Of a stretch of DNA of 64,000 nucleotides, positions 22,355 to 34,085 are shown piece by piece. Made by a program: the position numbers and the translations under genes. Under the pieces are notes generated by a model that did not search any database, was not told where the DNA came from, and saw nothing but the letters and a program-made list of their open reading frames with translations. Within the stretch, counting starts at the first letter, position 1. Each line of letters starts with the position of its first letter. Source of the stretch: Desarmillaria ectypa (Eukaryota; Basidiomycota; Agaricomycetes; Agaricales; Physalacriaceae); assembly GCA_030407005.1 (NCBI GenBank), contig JAUDYN010000007.1, forward strand, positions 1,736,001 to 1,800,000, given 5' to 3'.

Positions 22355-24240
22355 TATGATGGAAGCACTCTGCAGACTTCAATAATCAAGTAAGGTGGTT
22401 TTAAAAATGTTTTATTTGTTACTAGTGAGTTATACAAAGTACTACTCACACTAGTGGAGTTGGTAAGATATAATTGAGTAAAGAGTGACTTGGTTTGAGC
22501 TACTGCACTCATTCTAACTGAAACCACTTTGAACTAGTGGCTCTCTTGGCCCTATACTGATCCTTACAAGTGATAAGCACTTGACTAATCACACCCTTAG
22601 CTAACTAGTGACATGCTTGGCCCAAGAATAATACTATAAACTTTGAGACCTTTACTTGAACTGACTTTGAAACACTCTAGGCCTTTACAGGATGCAACAG
22701 TGAACTCTAAGTAACTTCAATTCACTCAATACTATGGGTGACTTAGTGACTATTAATCACCTCATTGAGGTTAAGCACAAAAGCCATTAGTTGAGGACAC
22801 CAGTTACTACCAGTGAAAGCTCAACTGCAGGGATGGCTTGCCTGCCTTGTATGAGCACCCATCCCACTACTTATATACTCTAAGAAAGATACAAAAACTA
22901 TAAATATCATCTGGATATAGGGTATATTAATAAGAATTTCTTGGTTAGTCATGAATAATAGTGAGTAATCACACAATAGTCAGTCTAGAGACTCCACAGT
23001 CAGTCTTTTCACACTCTTGGCCCAACTACATGCCCTAGTGACATGGTTATATTAATCTCTGGATATTGGTGCCTGTAACAGCTATCTAATCATGATCAAG
23101 AGTGCAGGCTGGCTACACTAGTATCAATCATAAGAGATCTATATCACACTAGTTGGATCTGGGCTCAAGGTTAATCTATTCCTAATCTATTTCTAAGTCC
23201 TATTTCAAGTTTGCCATGTGACTAGTTATCCTAACTTAGGCATTTATACCCAGTCTGGTTTTCTAGTGACAGAACTTCACAAGATCTGTGTACTCTGCTC
23301 CTGGTTTTGGTCTGCTAGTAGCATCCTTTATTTGCTAGTAGCTGTATTTCACTTAGTCCTGCTAACATTCAAGTTACTAGTCTGGCTGGCTGGTAGATTT
23401 AACCCACTAATGGTGTTGCATCTAAGTCCTGGCTCTACCAGTTGCTTACTGCTTTTAACTATCAGCTCAAAGCCTCAGCTATAATCCTCTATATATCACT
23501 AGTATAGGATAGATATGCAATAGTATTGTTACAAAATCACAAAATCTAGATATAAATGCATAGACAGTGTATCATCAGGTACAAGAAGTGGAAGGAACAA
23601 ATCATCATCATAAATCAGAAACAACAATGCCAGTGGATTATAGATTCAACCCATGGTGTCTACTCTAACAATAAAAAATCTAACAACAGTGCCAGAGCTT
23701 CAAAGGGAAGTTCTGGCATGACAAGTGGGATGCTAGAAAAGAAAACTGGCACAGGTACCACCTATAGAGATTGAGGGCAGCCAATGGAGATTGATGCCCT
23801 CAAAGTAGAAGACAAATGTTTCCACTGCAAAAAGAAAGGCTACCATAGCAAGGATTGCCTGGAGCAGTTCTGAAACAAGAAAAAGGGAGAGATTAGAGCC
23901 TTGACAACTGAGCCCATTATGGACTTCAAGATCAAAGAGATAAAAGATACTGCCAAGAAGTGAGTGATTCCACTTACTTAGCAAAAGAAAAGTCCAATGT
24001 GCATTCAGAACTCACTGGTCAGACTTATAGTATTTCTGTAGATACCTCTGTTTTATATACACATTCAAATATACCTACAATTATCTCTTGCACTCAGACC
24101 AAGAAAGAATCACACAATTGATATGCCATCCTGGCTAAAGACCAGAAAGACATACTATCTGAGAAAGGGGATGACTTGCTCAATTGCCCACAAGGATTAA
24201 ACAGGCTGAATAAAAAAAAGAGACTTTAATAAAAATATAA
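22355..24240 (+). mobile_element. Right part of the split plus-strand relative, with degraded gag
   Basis: 22355-23550 is arm B of the inverted repeat (reverse complement of 20030-21232, CpG-depleted). It runs into a gag remnant: about 23556 matches the gag start of the 12511-22354 element, and 23790-23960 encodes a knuckle CFHCKKKGYHSKDC followed by DFKIKEIKD, parallel to the CFRCDQKGHLSRDC...KIEEIKE of the intact copy. The middle of gag is deleted. From about 23990 no homology is visible. This is the right-hand continuation of the copy that ends at 12510. Confidence 0.65.
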
Positions 24241-25715
24241 TCCACAAAGTTGACCTTGTGTTATGGATATCAGTCAGGTAACATTAGTCAACAGTCACCA
24301 ACCACTTACTGTACCAATTATCATGAATATTACAGAATTTTCCTTATTTTTCTTTTCTTTCTTTTTCCTTCTTTTTCCTTCTTCTACCTTCTTTGATACT
24401 CTTCCAGTATATTCTTGTGACTATTATCTTCCAGAATCTTCACTCAAGTACAATATATATTCAAGTATCATAGTACACTCAAAGGATATCTAATTTTTAC
24501 TTCTTAAACTCCATAATCTAGTGTAAACCTAAGTGAAGAAGGTCAGTTATGCCAAGCACTTGCTGAACATCTTGCTTACCAACTATGCCAAGCACTTTTT
24601 GGATCTTCTTAGCTATGCCTAGCACTTGCTAAACTCTCAGTCAGAGCCTTCTTGGTAAAACTGAACTCATTATCCTACATTTGCTTTCAGCATAGTTCTT
24701 GAACTAGTACTACAGGATTGTACTTAGTCAAATTAGCTAGATTCTTAACACTGGTGGACACATTGTATTTACTTTGTAGAAGGAATTCATTGTGCTACTC
24801 TTTCTGACCCTTCTCAGCAAACTATCACTCATCTTCTTGCATCAGAATGCTGCCTAAATGGCTGACCACACTTCACTTCCCAGCTCTAGAGTTTCTTCAC
24901 CAACTCATCCTCTGCAGAAGGGAGATTTTGACTTTCCAGAAAATCTAGTCCCTCTGATAGTGCCCACAGACCTTGAAGACATTGACAAAGATACTATACA
25001 AGAGGTCATTTGCTCATGGCCCACTTGCATTCTCTCATCCACATTTGTGAGGCATTCAAGTCTCAGAGAATGTAGAGAACAAGCCCTACAAATTCTCAAG
25101 CTTAGCTCAAATGTGGGAAATAGCTTGCATATAGCTCACATGCTAACTCATAACCAGTATATGAAGACCTTTCCAGAAGAAACAGTGATGATAGATACAC
25201 TTCTCATGCATGTTTTGACATGTACCACCATAAAGGAGGAGATTATATATAAGTTAAAGGAGAATTCATACCAGAACCTATGAATCAGGCTTGCAACCCA
25301 TCATGTAACAGCCTCCAAGTCTCTTTCTACATTTGGATACTCTGACTTGAAGATTCCAACCTGGAGCATGGACATTATGAAAGGTTTGACAGTCAATGAT
25401 TTTGAGATATATGCATTACATTTCCATATTTGCATTGAGAATTTCCTCTACATGCTCAATATATGCCATGACTGGGTCAACCTGGGAGTATGCCAAATCC
25501 TACATGAAGATCTTATTGCAGCACAGCATGATGCTAATCAAGCTTGCATTAAGACAGAAGAGGAAGAGACACCAATAAACATCACATTGTCTAAGCATCA
25601 TAAATCTATGACCAAAGCCTCACCTGCAACTTGGGAATGGAAATCAGTATGATGTGCTGCCATGGGGAAAGAAGAACCATGACATGGTAGCCAACATGCA
25701 TCCCAACTTTCTACT
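24241..25715 (+). mobile_element. AT-rich repeat-derived region with unidentified ORFs
   Basis: ORF 24858-25283 (141 codons, starts MADHTSLPSSRVSSPTHP) and ORF 25347-25652 are separated by a stop and could be one broken protein. Composition resembles a retroelement Gag, but no motif allows a family call. Upstream, three degenerate copies of TATGCCAAGCACTTGCT occur at about 24547, 24584 and 24612. No LTR boundary found. The Copia element at 25716 cuts off the right side. Confidence 0.4.
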
Positions 25716-25925
25716 TGTTGGGATAGCAATCCTAAGCAAGTACTAGAATGTACTCAAAGGATTGGCTTACTTAGCAGGATCAACTTTGGACCATAAAAGT
25801 GGACATACATAGTATTTTGTAGTAAGTTCTAGAAGTAGTACAACATGTATTTAAGTAGGACACCTTTTGCCTGAGAGATAGTATTTTACCATTCTTTCTA
25901 CATTCTTCTCACTCTTGTTACAACA
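25716..25925 (+). repeat. 5' LTR of Copia copy 1
   Basis: Preceded by CTACT at 25711-25715. Diverged from the 3' LTR at several C/T and other sites, so the copy is not recent or its halves have different origins. Confidence 0.9.
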
Positions 25926-26009
25926 GATTATAGGCCCCAGCCCTAACTGAACTACTTATATCATCACCAACTTTGCACTCTCATACTTTATGTACACACA
26001 TAGAACCAA

Positions 26010-29000
26010 ATGGATAGCCAGTCCATGTATAGGATTGAATCCCTTAAGGGCCCAGAAAACTATCCAACATGGAAAGTCAAGATGATCAATATACTAACTG
26101 ATTTAGGTCTAATTGACTATGTCAATGGAAGCTCTATAGCCCTGGCAGAAGTGGCACTGGTAGCAGATTGGAAGAAGAGTGATAGAAAGGCTCTTTCAAC
26201 AATAAGACTGTGGGTTTTGGATGGCCTGCTGGTGTATATTGCTGGTTCTAAGACTTTGGCAGAAGCCTGGAAAGCTCTGAAGGATATGTATAAGTCAAGG
26301 GGACCCATGGGAATTGTCCTCATGAGAAGAAAATTCTTTAGAGCTCAGTGTGAAGAAGGAGGAAATATAAAGGAGCATATTAAGACTATGAGGTCCTATC
26401 AGGAGGAGCTGGCATCCCTTAAGCAGACTATTGAGGAGGAGGACTTCTCAATCACACTGCTTACATCACTTCTGGAATCATAGAATTCATTCATTTCATC
26501 AGTGGACACTGCAGACTTGAAGGATTCATATAAATTGATTTCCCAAATTCTCCAAGAAGACATCTGATTGTGGGCAAAGACTTCTGACCCAATGACAACA
26601 CTTGTAGCATATGGCAAGAAGGAGTTTAACCTAAAAATCACATGTTATGAATGTGGAGAAATTGGCCACATTAAGGCTAATTGCCCAAATGAGAAGAAGA
26701 ATTTCAGGAAGCAATGGAAGGGGAAAGAGAAGGGCCAGACTCAGGCACATATTGCCAAGTCAGATTCTGATGAAGAAGATTATGCATTTTGGGCAAAACA
26801 CACTACATCTACTGCACTTGCAGGGTCATCATGGATCAGGAACTCAGGGACCATCAAGCATATAGTCAAGAATAGATTGCATTTTTCTGACTATGTTGAG
26901 ACCTCAGAATATGAAGTTATTGGTGTAGAAAGGTCAAAAGGCTTGGGAAGAGGAACAGTTAAGATTAAAATGGTTGAAGGAGGGAAGACCACTGCAGTCA
27001 CTCTAAAGGACTATATTCATTGTCCTGAAGCACCATTCAATCTTATATCATTAGGGTGCATCACAGATGCTGGGTTTGAACTCAAATTCAAAGAATCCTG
27101 GATGAATATTATCTCACCACATGACAAAAGGATTGGCCATAGAGATAAAGTATCAAAGCTGTATAGCCTAGATATTATTGCATCAGAAATAACCCAGACC
27201 CATGTGACAAAACTGGCTCAATCATGGCAGAAGTGGCATTAGATAATGGGCCACTTAAACATGGGATCAGTAAAGAGACTATTTAGGAAGAAAATGGTCA
27301 AGAGAATGGATGTGGATGAGTCAGCAGTGCCCCAGAAGGATTGTGAAGCTTGTATACAGGCCAAACATCATGCTGAGCCATTTCCACAAGAAGCTGAAAG
27401 GAATTATACTGAAATAGGTGAAATGACATTTTTGGACTTATGGGGGCCAGCCTGAACTCAGGGTATCCATGGAGAAAGATATTATATAAGCTTCACAGAT
27501 AAGAAATCCTGGAGGACAATGTTGTATTTTCTAAAGTCGAAACAGGATACAGAAATCCGAAAGAAGATTCAGCAGTACCAAAAATACATCAAAGTCCACA
27601 CTGGAAGGGATCTGAAGTTTATGAGGATTGATAATGGGAAGGAATATATTAATGAGAAGGTGAAGGAATACCTCCAGAGCAATGGCATCCAGTTGGAACT
27701 GACTGCCACATATTCTCCATCCTAAAATGGAGTCACCAAGAGAGTCAATCAGACTCTTGTAGAGCATGCTCATGTTATGCTAGAAGAACATCACCTGCCA
27801 AAATTTTTATAGCCTGAGGCAGTGGCATATGCCACATATTTGAAGAACTGATCACCAACCAGGGCCATCAAAAGTGATCTAACTCCAGAAGAAGTGTTTT
27901 GTGAAATAAAACCAGATATTTCAACACTCCAGGAATTCAGAACAAAGTGCTGGGTGTTGCAATAGGATAACAAAAGGTCAAAACTTGACCCAAAATCAAG
28001 GGAATTTATCTTTACAGGTCTTACAGATGAATCAAGAGCCTGGAGATACTATAATTCACAGACCAGGCAGATTCAGACCTCAAGAAATATTATATTCCCT
28101 GAAGAGAGCATTTTAAATGCTAACAAACAATAGTGAATATATTGTGTCTTATCCTCCACTGCTTGAGAAGGAGTCAGGGAGCAAAGTCAAGCAGATTCTG
28201 GATGGAAATGATGATATTTTAGACAAATCCACAGATACTGGGAATGCTGAAACAAAAGGGGAAATGGCCCTTGATGACCCAGCAACCAAATCAAAGTTAT
28301 CTGTATAGTGTGGGAAGATAATTCAGCCACACAACAAATTGGTCCGGATTGCATCAGTAGCCTCACCAAGTTACTGGTTCCTTAATAATCCAGCCTCATG
28401 AGGCATGAAATTGCTAGAGAAGCAGCATGAAGTAACAAAGGAACCACTGGAGACTGCAAATATTGCAGTAGAATATGTATGTGTGGGAGAGACTGCAGAT
28501 AATCTCAGTGATGAGCCATTAAGCCTTGAAGAAGCTAAAACAAGGCCAGATTGGCATCATTGAAAGAAAGCAATGGATGAAGAATATAATCTATTGACTT
28601 CTCTAGGCACATGGCAGCTGGAAGAATTATCTCAGGATAGGTCATTTATTGATTGCAAGTGGACTTATAGGCTGGAAAGAGATGATGATGGAAAAATCAC
28701 CAGGCACAATGTCAGACTCATTGCAAAAGGATTTTCACAGAAACCTGGAATTGATTTCTTTGAGACATATGCACCCATAATTAGGCTGGACACATTCTGC
28801 CTACTTATGGCCATTGCCACACAAAGAAACCTGATTATTCATGGAATGGATGTCATTGGAGCCTACTTAAATGGAAAGCTCAATGAATCTATTTATATGG
28901 CACAGCCACCTGAATATTCCAATGGGAGTGGCAAGACAGCACACCTCAAGTTGACATTAGATGAACTTAAGCAATCTGGCCAAGTTTGGAATGAGAAATT

Positions 29001-30063
29001 AAATGCTACCTTTTTAAGACTCAGATACATGAGATTGATTAGTGATCAATGTGTGTATATCAGACAGATGGATTCTGGTCCTACAATTGTAGCTGTGCAT
29101 GTAGATGACATGACACTACTTGCCCCAGATGATGAAACCATGTCTATTATGAAAGAAGAGATTAAGAAGAAGCTAAATGTTACAGACATGGGGGAGATTC
29201 AATATATATTGAGCATGAAGATAGACAGGAATTGGGGGAAGGGTACTATTATCTTATCCTAGAAGGCATATATTTTGAAGGTACTTGAGCGAATGAGCAT
29301 GAAAGACTGCAAACCAGTCAAAATGTCTATAGACCTGAATGTATGACAAGAGAAAATCCTCAAAGATGATCCCCAGAGCACTGACACAGCCACCAGGCAA
29401 TATTACCATACTGGTGTTGGATCTCTGATGTATGCAGCCAATGGATCTCAGCCAGATATTGCACATGCTGTCATGGAATTAAGCAAATACATACAAAATC
29501 CAGCTGCTGAGCATGTCACAGCTCTGAAACGAGTTTGCCATTACTTGAAGGGGGCTCTGGATTTTGGAATCATATATGGAGGGACTACAGATGAACTGAT
29601 ACCCTACTCAGATTCAGACTGGGGAGAAGACAGGACAGATAGAAGATCAACATCTGGTTATATCTGTACCTATGCAGGGGGAGCTGTTACTTGGAGTTCA
29701 AAGAAACAGCCCACTGTAGCTCTATCCACTATGGAAGCAGAATATATGGCCCTTTCACACACAACCCAAGAAGTAATATGGTTGTGAGCAATTTTAACCA
29801 AATTAGGATTGCCACCTGATAATGCAACCATTATCTTTGTCGACAATCAGTCAGTGATCAAATTCGCTGAGAACCCCATATTCCACACACAATCGAAGCA
29901 CATAGATATACGACATCACTTCATTTGTGAGTGCATGGCTTCAAATGAAGTCAAAGTTCAGCACTGCACATCAGAGGAGAACTTAGCAGATATATTCACT
30001 AAAGGGCTACCAAGACCATTACATGAATATCTATCTGCAGGTATTCTAGGAGCTCAGAATTGA
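26010..30063 (+). pseudogene. Copia gag-pol polyprotein, copy 1
   Basis: Gag: UBN2-like region MYRIESLKGPENYPTWKVKM to about 26560, zinc knuckle CYECGEIGHIKANC at about 26640. Protease region SWIRNSGTIKHI (about 26827) shows RNSG where the family has DSG, a G-to-A type loss of the catalytic Asp. Integrase: MGHLN...CEACIQAKHH, DLWGP, FMRIDNGKEYINEKV, ATYSPS. RT: KWTYRLERDDDGKITRHNVR, GMDVIGAYLNGKLNE, VAVHVDDMTLLAPDD (28573-29262). RNase H: YSDSDWGEDRTDRRSTSGY, STMEAEYMALSHTTQEVIWL (29428-29787) and IFVDNQSVIKF...SKHIDIRHHFI (29809-30063). At least ten in-frame stops, almost all explained by C-to-T or G-to-A. Cannot encode active enzymes. Confidence 0.9.
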
Positions 30064-30070
30064 GGGGGAG

Positions 30071-30281
30071 TGTTGGGATAGCAATCCCGAGCAAGTACTA
30101 GAATGTACTTGAAGGATTGGCTTACTCAGCAGAATCAACTTTGGACCATAAAAGTGGACATACATAGTATTTTGTAGTAAGTTCTAGAAGTAGTACAACA
30201 TGTATTTAAGTAGGACACCTCTTGCTTGAGAGGCAAGTATTTTACCATCCTTTCTACATTCTCCTCGCTCTCATTACAACA
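30071..30281 (+). repeat. 3' LTR of Copia copy 1
   Basis: Differs from the 3' LTR of copy 2 (45130-45340 reversed) at only two C/T positions near its outer end, but more from its own 5' LTR. Followed by AAATT. Confidence 0.9.
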
Positions 30282-30694
30282 AAATTTCATGGCATCTGGC
30301 CTCAACATATGCTTCTGCACTTCATGAACAGAAGACCATGTCATCACCAGTGGTCAGCATGCTGAAATGCCTATTCGATTGCTTTGTACCTTACTTCACT
30401 GGGAAGTATGATGCTAAGAGGGAATGGGGGCTGGAAATCTCCAACATGGGGTGAATCGTTACGTGCAGTAATGATGTGTGGTCTATTGACGACATGTGGT
30501 TTGCACAGTGCGATTTGTACGTTGGGTCTGCTCTCAAACTTAATGTGGTGGGGCCTCCGTCTAGAAGCCTGACTATCATTGCTACCGGAGGACGAGGTGC
30601 TACGGAAGATGCTTTCACTGACGCTTTTGCCTCTTTGTTTGAAGCGCGATTCGCGGATATCGTGAAATCTGAGCTAGAGGCAAAAGGATTATGA
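30282..30694 (+). pseudogene. Alcohol-acetyltransferase-like gene, 3' half (separated by inversion)
   Basis: Reads WHLASTYASALHEQKTMSS...PYFTGKYDAKREWGLEISNMG, one TGA, then VWSIDDMWFAQCDLYVG and LKLNVVGPPSRSLTIIATGG to a stop at 30692-30694. The SN(L/M)G, W.I.DM.FAQ and lnvvG patterns are those of the C-terminal half of AATase/condensation-type acyltransferases. It starts abruptly at the Copia LTR. The N-terminal half is on the other strand at 49461-50320, also abutting a Copia LTR. The TGA after SNMG fits CGA-to-TGA. This half keeps normal CpG content, unlike the other. Confidence 0.75.
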
Positions 30695-31610
30695 TATTTA
30701 CGTCTGTCCGTGTGTACATGGATCTATCATGAACTTTCGTATGCGCCCTTGTATGTAGAAACCGTCTCCATGCCTCATCCGGAACCTTGAATAGTGCACG
30801 TGAATGATAGCTATTTCACTACCTACGAACGAGTATCTATAAAGCGGCTTGCCAGGGTAGCTAAGTATGAATGCGCGTGTAAGAATGAAGTCCACAAGAA
30901 GAATCTAGGAAAATAGAAACCATTTGAACGCCAACTTCGGGGAGCCGATTTCACCTCAAAGTCCTTCCCGCGAGTTACTCGTGTCTTTCTCGAGAACCAT
31001 TCGCGTAAAGTTCGAGGGTGACTAACCACAGGCTAAGATATTGCCTTCTCCTTGATATTAGCTCGTTCCGCTATGACGTACTAACTTGATCGTGTATAAT
31101 CTTAAATGGTAAGGGTCACTCCTGGTAAGCGGCTGTTTCAGACCAGGCAAAAATCGGCAAAAGTCTTTCGACCATCGCAAAACGAATCGGGAGTCCCTTT
31201 AATGGTAAAGCCGACGGATTTTGCTGTGGTCAAAAGACTTTGTCCAAATTTCATCTCTATTCCAATCATTTCCCTTGCTTTTTGACTGATGTGAATTACT
31301 CACCTGTCAGGAGTGGGCGCCGTGATATCAGGTTGATAAAGAAAAGCATAGGGAGCACTGTAAATGCACCATTCATTATACGGTGCTCAAGGCTGTGTAG
31401 CACGAGCATTGGATGGGGCGTCTATGGTTCTTCTCTGGTGATGAATACCGTGATGGCATTGCGACATGGAAGAGCGCTATCGATGGTCATCGACTCAAAG
31501 GGAGTCATTCTGCTTTTCCGAGGAGTCGTATTTCGAATCAACGCTGCGTAAGGTAGTCAACATACAAGATACTATACAAACAATGATCAGTAGCGAAGGG
31601 TATTTATCTA
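30695..31610. other. Intergenic, no recognised feature
   Basis: 916 bp between the acetyltransferase remnant and the 3' end of the RBR gene, which run toward each other. Short ORFs (for example 31240-31551) have no recognisable similarity. It contains the two 3' UTRs. Confidence 0.4.
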
Positions 31611-33771
31611 TTACTCGTCCGCTGGAACTTCAAACAAAGCACAACGGCGTCGATAATGGTCTGAGACCGCAGCTTGGATGTCTATTCTCAATGCCGATTG
31701 CACAATTTTACCGCCACAGATATAACAAAAATGCCTGAAGTAGGTGTATCAATACAAGAGATTATAGTCGTCATAGGTTGTACCCACGTGTTACATCCTG
31801 GCGACATGCACTGGAGAGGAGAATTAGAAGTGCGTTCGTGAACACTTTCATCAACGTACCGTCATGTGATTGCACCCGCTTTCCTTCTGCACGGGAGTCT
31901 TGCAGCCTGTACGGCATCAGAATAAGGGTTTGATGTTGTTTGTGGGATATACATACCTGGGCAGTACTTCCAGCCTCGCTGCTTCATCAAATGGTCTAAC
32001 TCTGAAGATCCGTCACAGCTATGCTGAGGACCGGTGACATCTACACTCTGCTGACAAGACTTGCACCAGGTATAGTTACACCCAGGCAAGGGACAAGTGA
32101 TGATACTGGCTTCCTGGTATTCCGTGCGATCAACAAAGGCGCTTTTCTTACATCTGAACCCGACAATAAGGCTGAGAACACAGAGAACAAATGTGACCGA
32201 CGTACTGGCGACAGTGGAGCAAGATAGAGAACGCAGACATCTGCAGCTCTTCGAAAATACAGTACTCCTTCTCCGGTATCCCAATGTCAAGGACGAGTGT
32301 TTCCGATAGTACTACAAGAAAGATGAGTCGTCAGATATCCCTCCCCCCGTCAGAATGAGGACTCACTCGACTTCTTGTCACCGTCAATACAAGTCGGACA
32401 GAAGACGGGAAATCGGTGATCATACAACGTCGTCAGCAAATGTTGCCGAAGGCAGTTTCTACAGGTTAAATGGTTGCATTCGGCAACACGGGCGGCGGAG
32501 TCCAGAGGGAAAGTTTCAAGACAGATGGCACAATCAAATAAGGCTTGGGCAGTAGCTGCCAGGGAACGACGCTCCTGCTCCAGCTGGCGATCCTGTTCCT
32601 CGAATTTACGCTGTAGATTAAGGGCGAAATCCAATCCTATGCTGTTCTCTTGCGCGCGCCCCTTTCCTTTCGGATTTTTACTTGAATTTCGTTGTTGTGA
32701 AAGCCCAGAAGGTGCACCGAGCCACTTCGTCGCAACATTTGTTGTTGGAATGGAACGACTTTGACTCCGCAACTGTCTTTTCTTCAGTTTTTCACACGTT
32801 TCCTGTAACTCGTCGATCTCTTCCTCCAAACGGACAGTCGTGGACGTCAAAAATTGATTTCGCGACTCTAAACTAGATAATTGAGCTTGAAGGGTGAGAA
32901 TTGCGACACTAGATTCGAGAAGAGCTTGCGTCAAGTCAACAGGATCGGTAGACCACTTGTCGTTTGGAATAAAGACGTGGGCGGAGAAATTCGCGAGTAA
33001 CTGTGCTTGCCACTGCAAGCCACTCTCGGAGAGAAGATGAGTGTCGACAGACAAGATATCTGAGAGTCGTAAGGCTGCGCTTTCAACCGTGGCCAAAAAG
33101 GTGATCCCAGATCCATCTGGATGAGTAGGCCGAGAATGGGTGTCAAAAATGATATATATTCTGTTCGGGAGTCGGAACCTTTGCGCAGGCGATGATTTCA
33201 GGTGGTCTTGTGATGACTGCCACACTGGTACTATCGGATGCAAATTCAAGGTCGCTGGGGAGCTCACGGTAAGCGATGCGGTGAAAGAAGAAAAAATGCA
33301 GTACCCGAGCATTTCTTCGAAGCGGCCAACCGATGGAGATCCATAGATACATTTTGTCAGTTTCATCGACGTCTGAAATAGAGGTGCTGCAAAGATAGTT
33401 TCGACTTCGAGATGAAGATTGTCCCGCCATTGAGAGCAGATGGAGACGGTGTTCTAGGAAGAACCCTGAGAATCGTGAGAAATGCGCTCGACGCCACTTA
33501 CCTCCACTGCCTGCACTGAGGCAATGTCTGCAAGCAAAACCGCTCCCCGAATGCCTTCTCGCTCTTTATCCAGAACCAATCTTGCAAAGTTTAGAGATGC
33601 TAGACCGCATGCGGATACGCCACCTATCGTATATTGGCTGGTTCCAGGATGGACGACGAGTTTCTCTTTCTCTTTGATAATCTGTGCGAGGAAATAGTTG
33701 GGATTGACGGGCTTGGGCATTTGTCTGTCCATTGTCGGTCCAGGGAATGAGTTGATGTACGGAGAGTGCAT
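31611..33771 (-). CDS. RBR-type (RING-IBR-RING) E3 ubiquitin-protein ligase
   Basis: Seven exons: 33771-33502, 33453-32367, 32311-32206, 32153-31957, 31906-31860, 31810-31788 and 31734-31611. They total 1,854 nt (617 residues plus stop) and every junction keeps frame. The N-terminal ~330 residues contain FDTHSRPTHPDGSGITFL, typical of a fungal-specific N-terminal region, then a coiled coil (about 32770-32900). RING1: CAICLETFPLDSA...CNHLTCRNCL...FCPTC. IBR: CKKSAFVDRTEY...CPLPGCNYTWCKSCQQ. RING2: CPGCKTPVQKESGCNHMTC...CNTHFCYICGG, in which the Cys of GCNHMTC is the expected catalytic thioester site, encoded by the 23-nt exon. RBR ligases pass ubiquitin from an E2 to this Cys and then to substrate. 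Its start is 314 bp from the start of the divergent GTPase-vWA gene. Confidence 0.9.
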
Positions 33772-34085
33772 GCTGTGACCTGCTAAGCGCGTCGAATGCG
33801 ATTAGCTTTGCAGGGTCGCACGATCAAAGGTGCTGCGAGATCACCAGTTAGGCAACACTATTCCAACCTGTATCATCTGAACACATTCGAACCTTCACAG
33901 CGCTTATTCGAAGCAAATGCTGTTGTACTTGCGGATCCCGCTGCCAATGAGAGCTCGCCGGCAGCTTTGAAGGTGGGCTGGACAAAGAGAAGACGCACAA
34001 GGATGACTCGAAGAGGTCTCATTGGCCGGAACGGAAGTATAATAGGGCCCCCACGAGGCCGTTTCTTTCATCTCACACCCCCATC
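33772..34085. promoter_or_regulatory. Divergent promoter between RBR E3 and GTPase-vWA genes
   Basis: Short shared upstream region. A TATA-like AGTATAATAG at about 34034, followed by a pyrimidine-rich leader (CGTTTCTTTCATCTCACACC), precedes the plus-strand ATG at 34086. Single control region for both genes is an inference. Confidence 0.5.

Larger units (their letters stand above)
25716..30281 (+). mobile_element. Ty1/Copia element, copy 1
   Basis: 4,566 bp. LTRs at 25716-25925 (210 bp) and 30071-30281 (211 bp), TGTTGGGATAG...TTACAACA. The primer-binding region after the 5' LTR is a decayed half-initiator-tRNA type; the purine tract GAGGGGGAG is at 30062-30070. A single gag-pol is broken by stops. 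The flanks CTACT (left) and AAATT (right) are not a target duplication of each other but match the flanks of copy 2 (see findings). The 3' 1.9 kb is nearly identical to copy 2; the 5' part is clearly diverged. Confidence 0.93.

Noticed and set aside
20030..23550. Terminal inverted repeats of a large DNA transposon
   Set aside because: The arms lack a common terminus with target duplication and a transposase; they are explained by one Gypsy element inserted in an inverted relative.
29254..29466. Antisense ORF, repeated exactly at 45945-46157
   Set aside because: Conserved only because it lies opposite the Copia pol sequence shared by the two copies.
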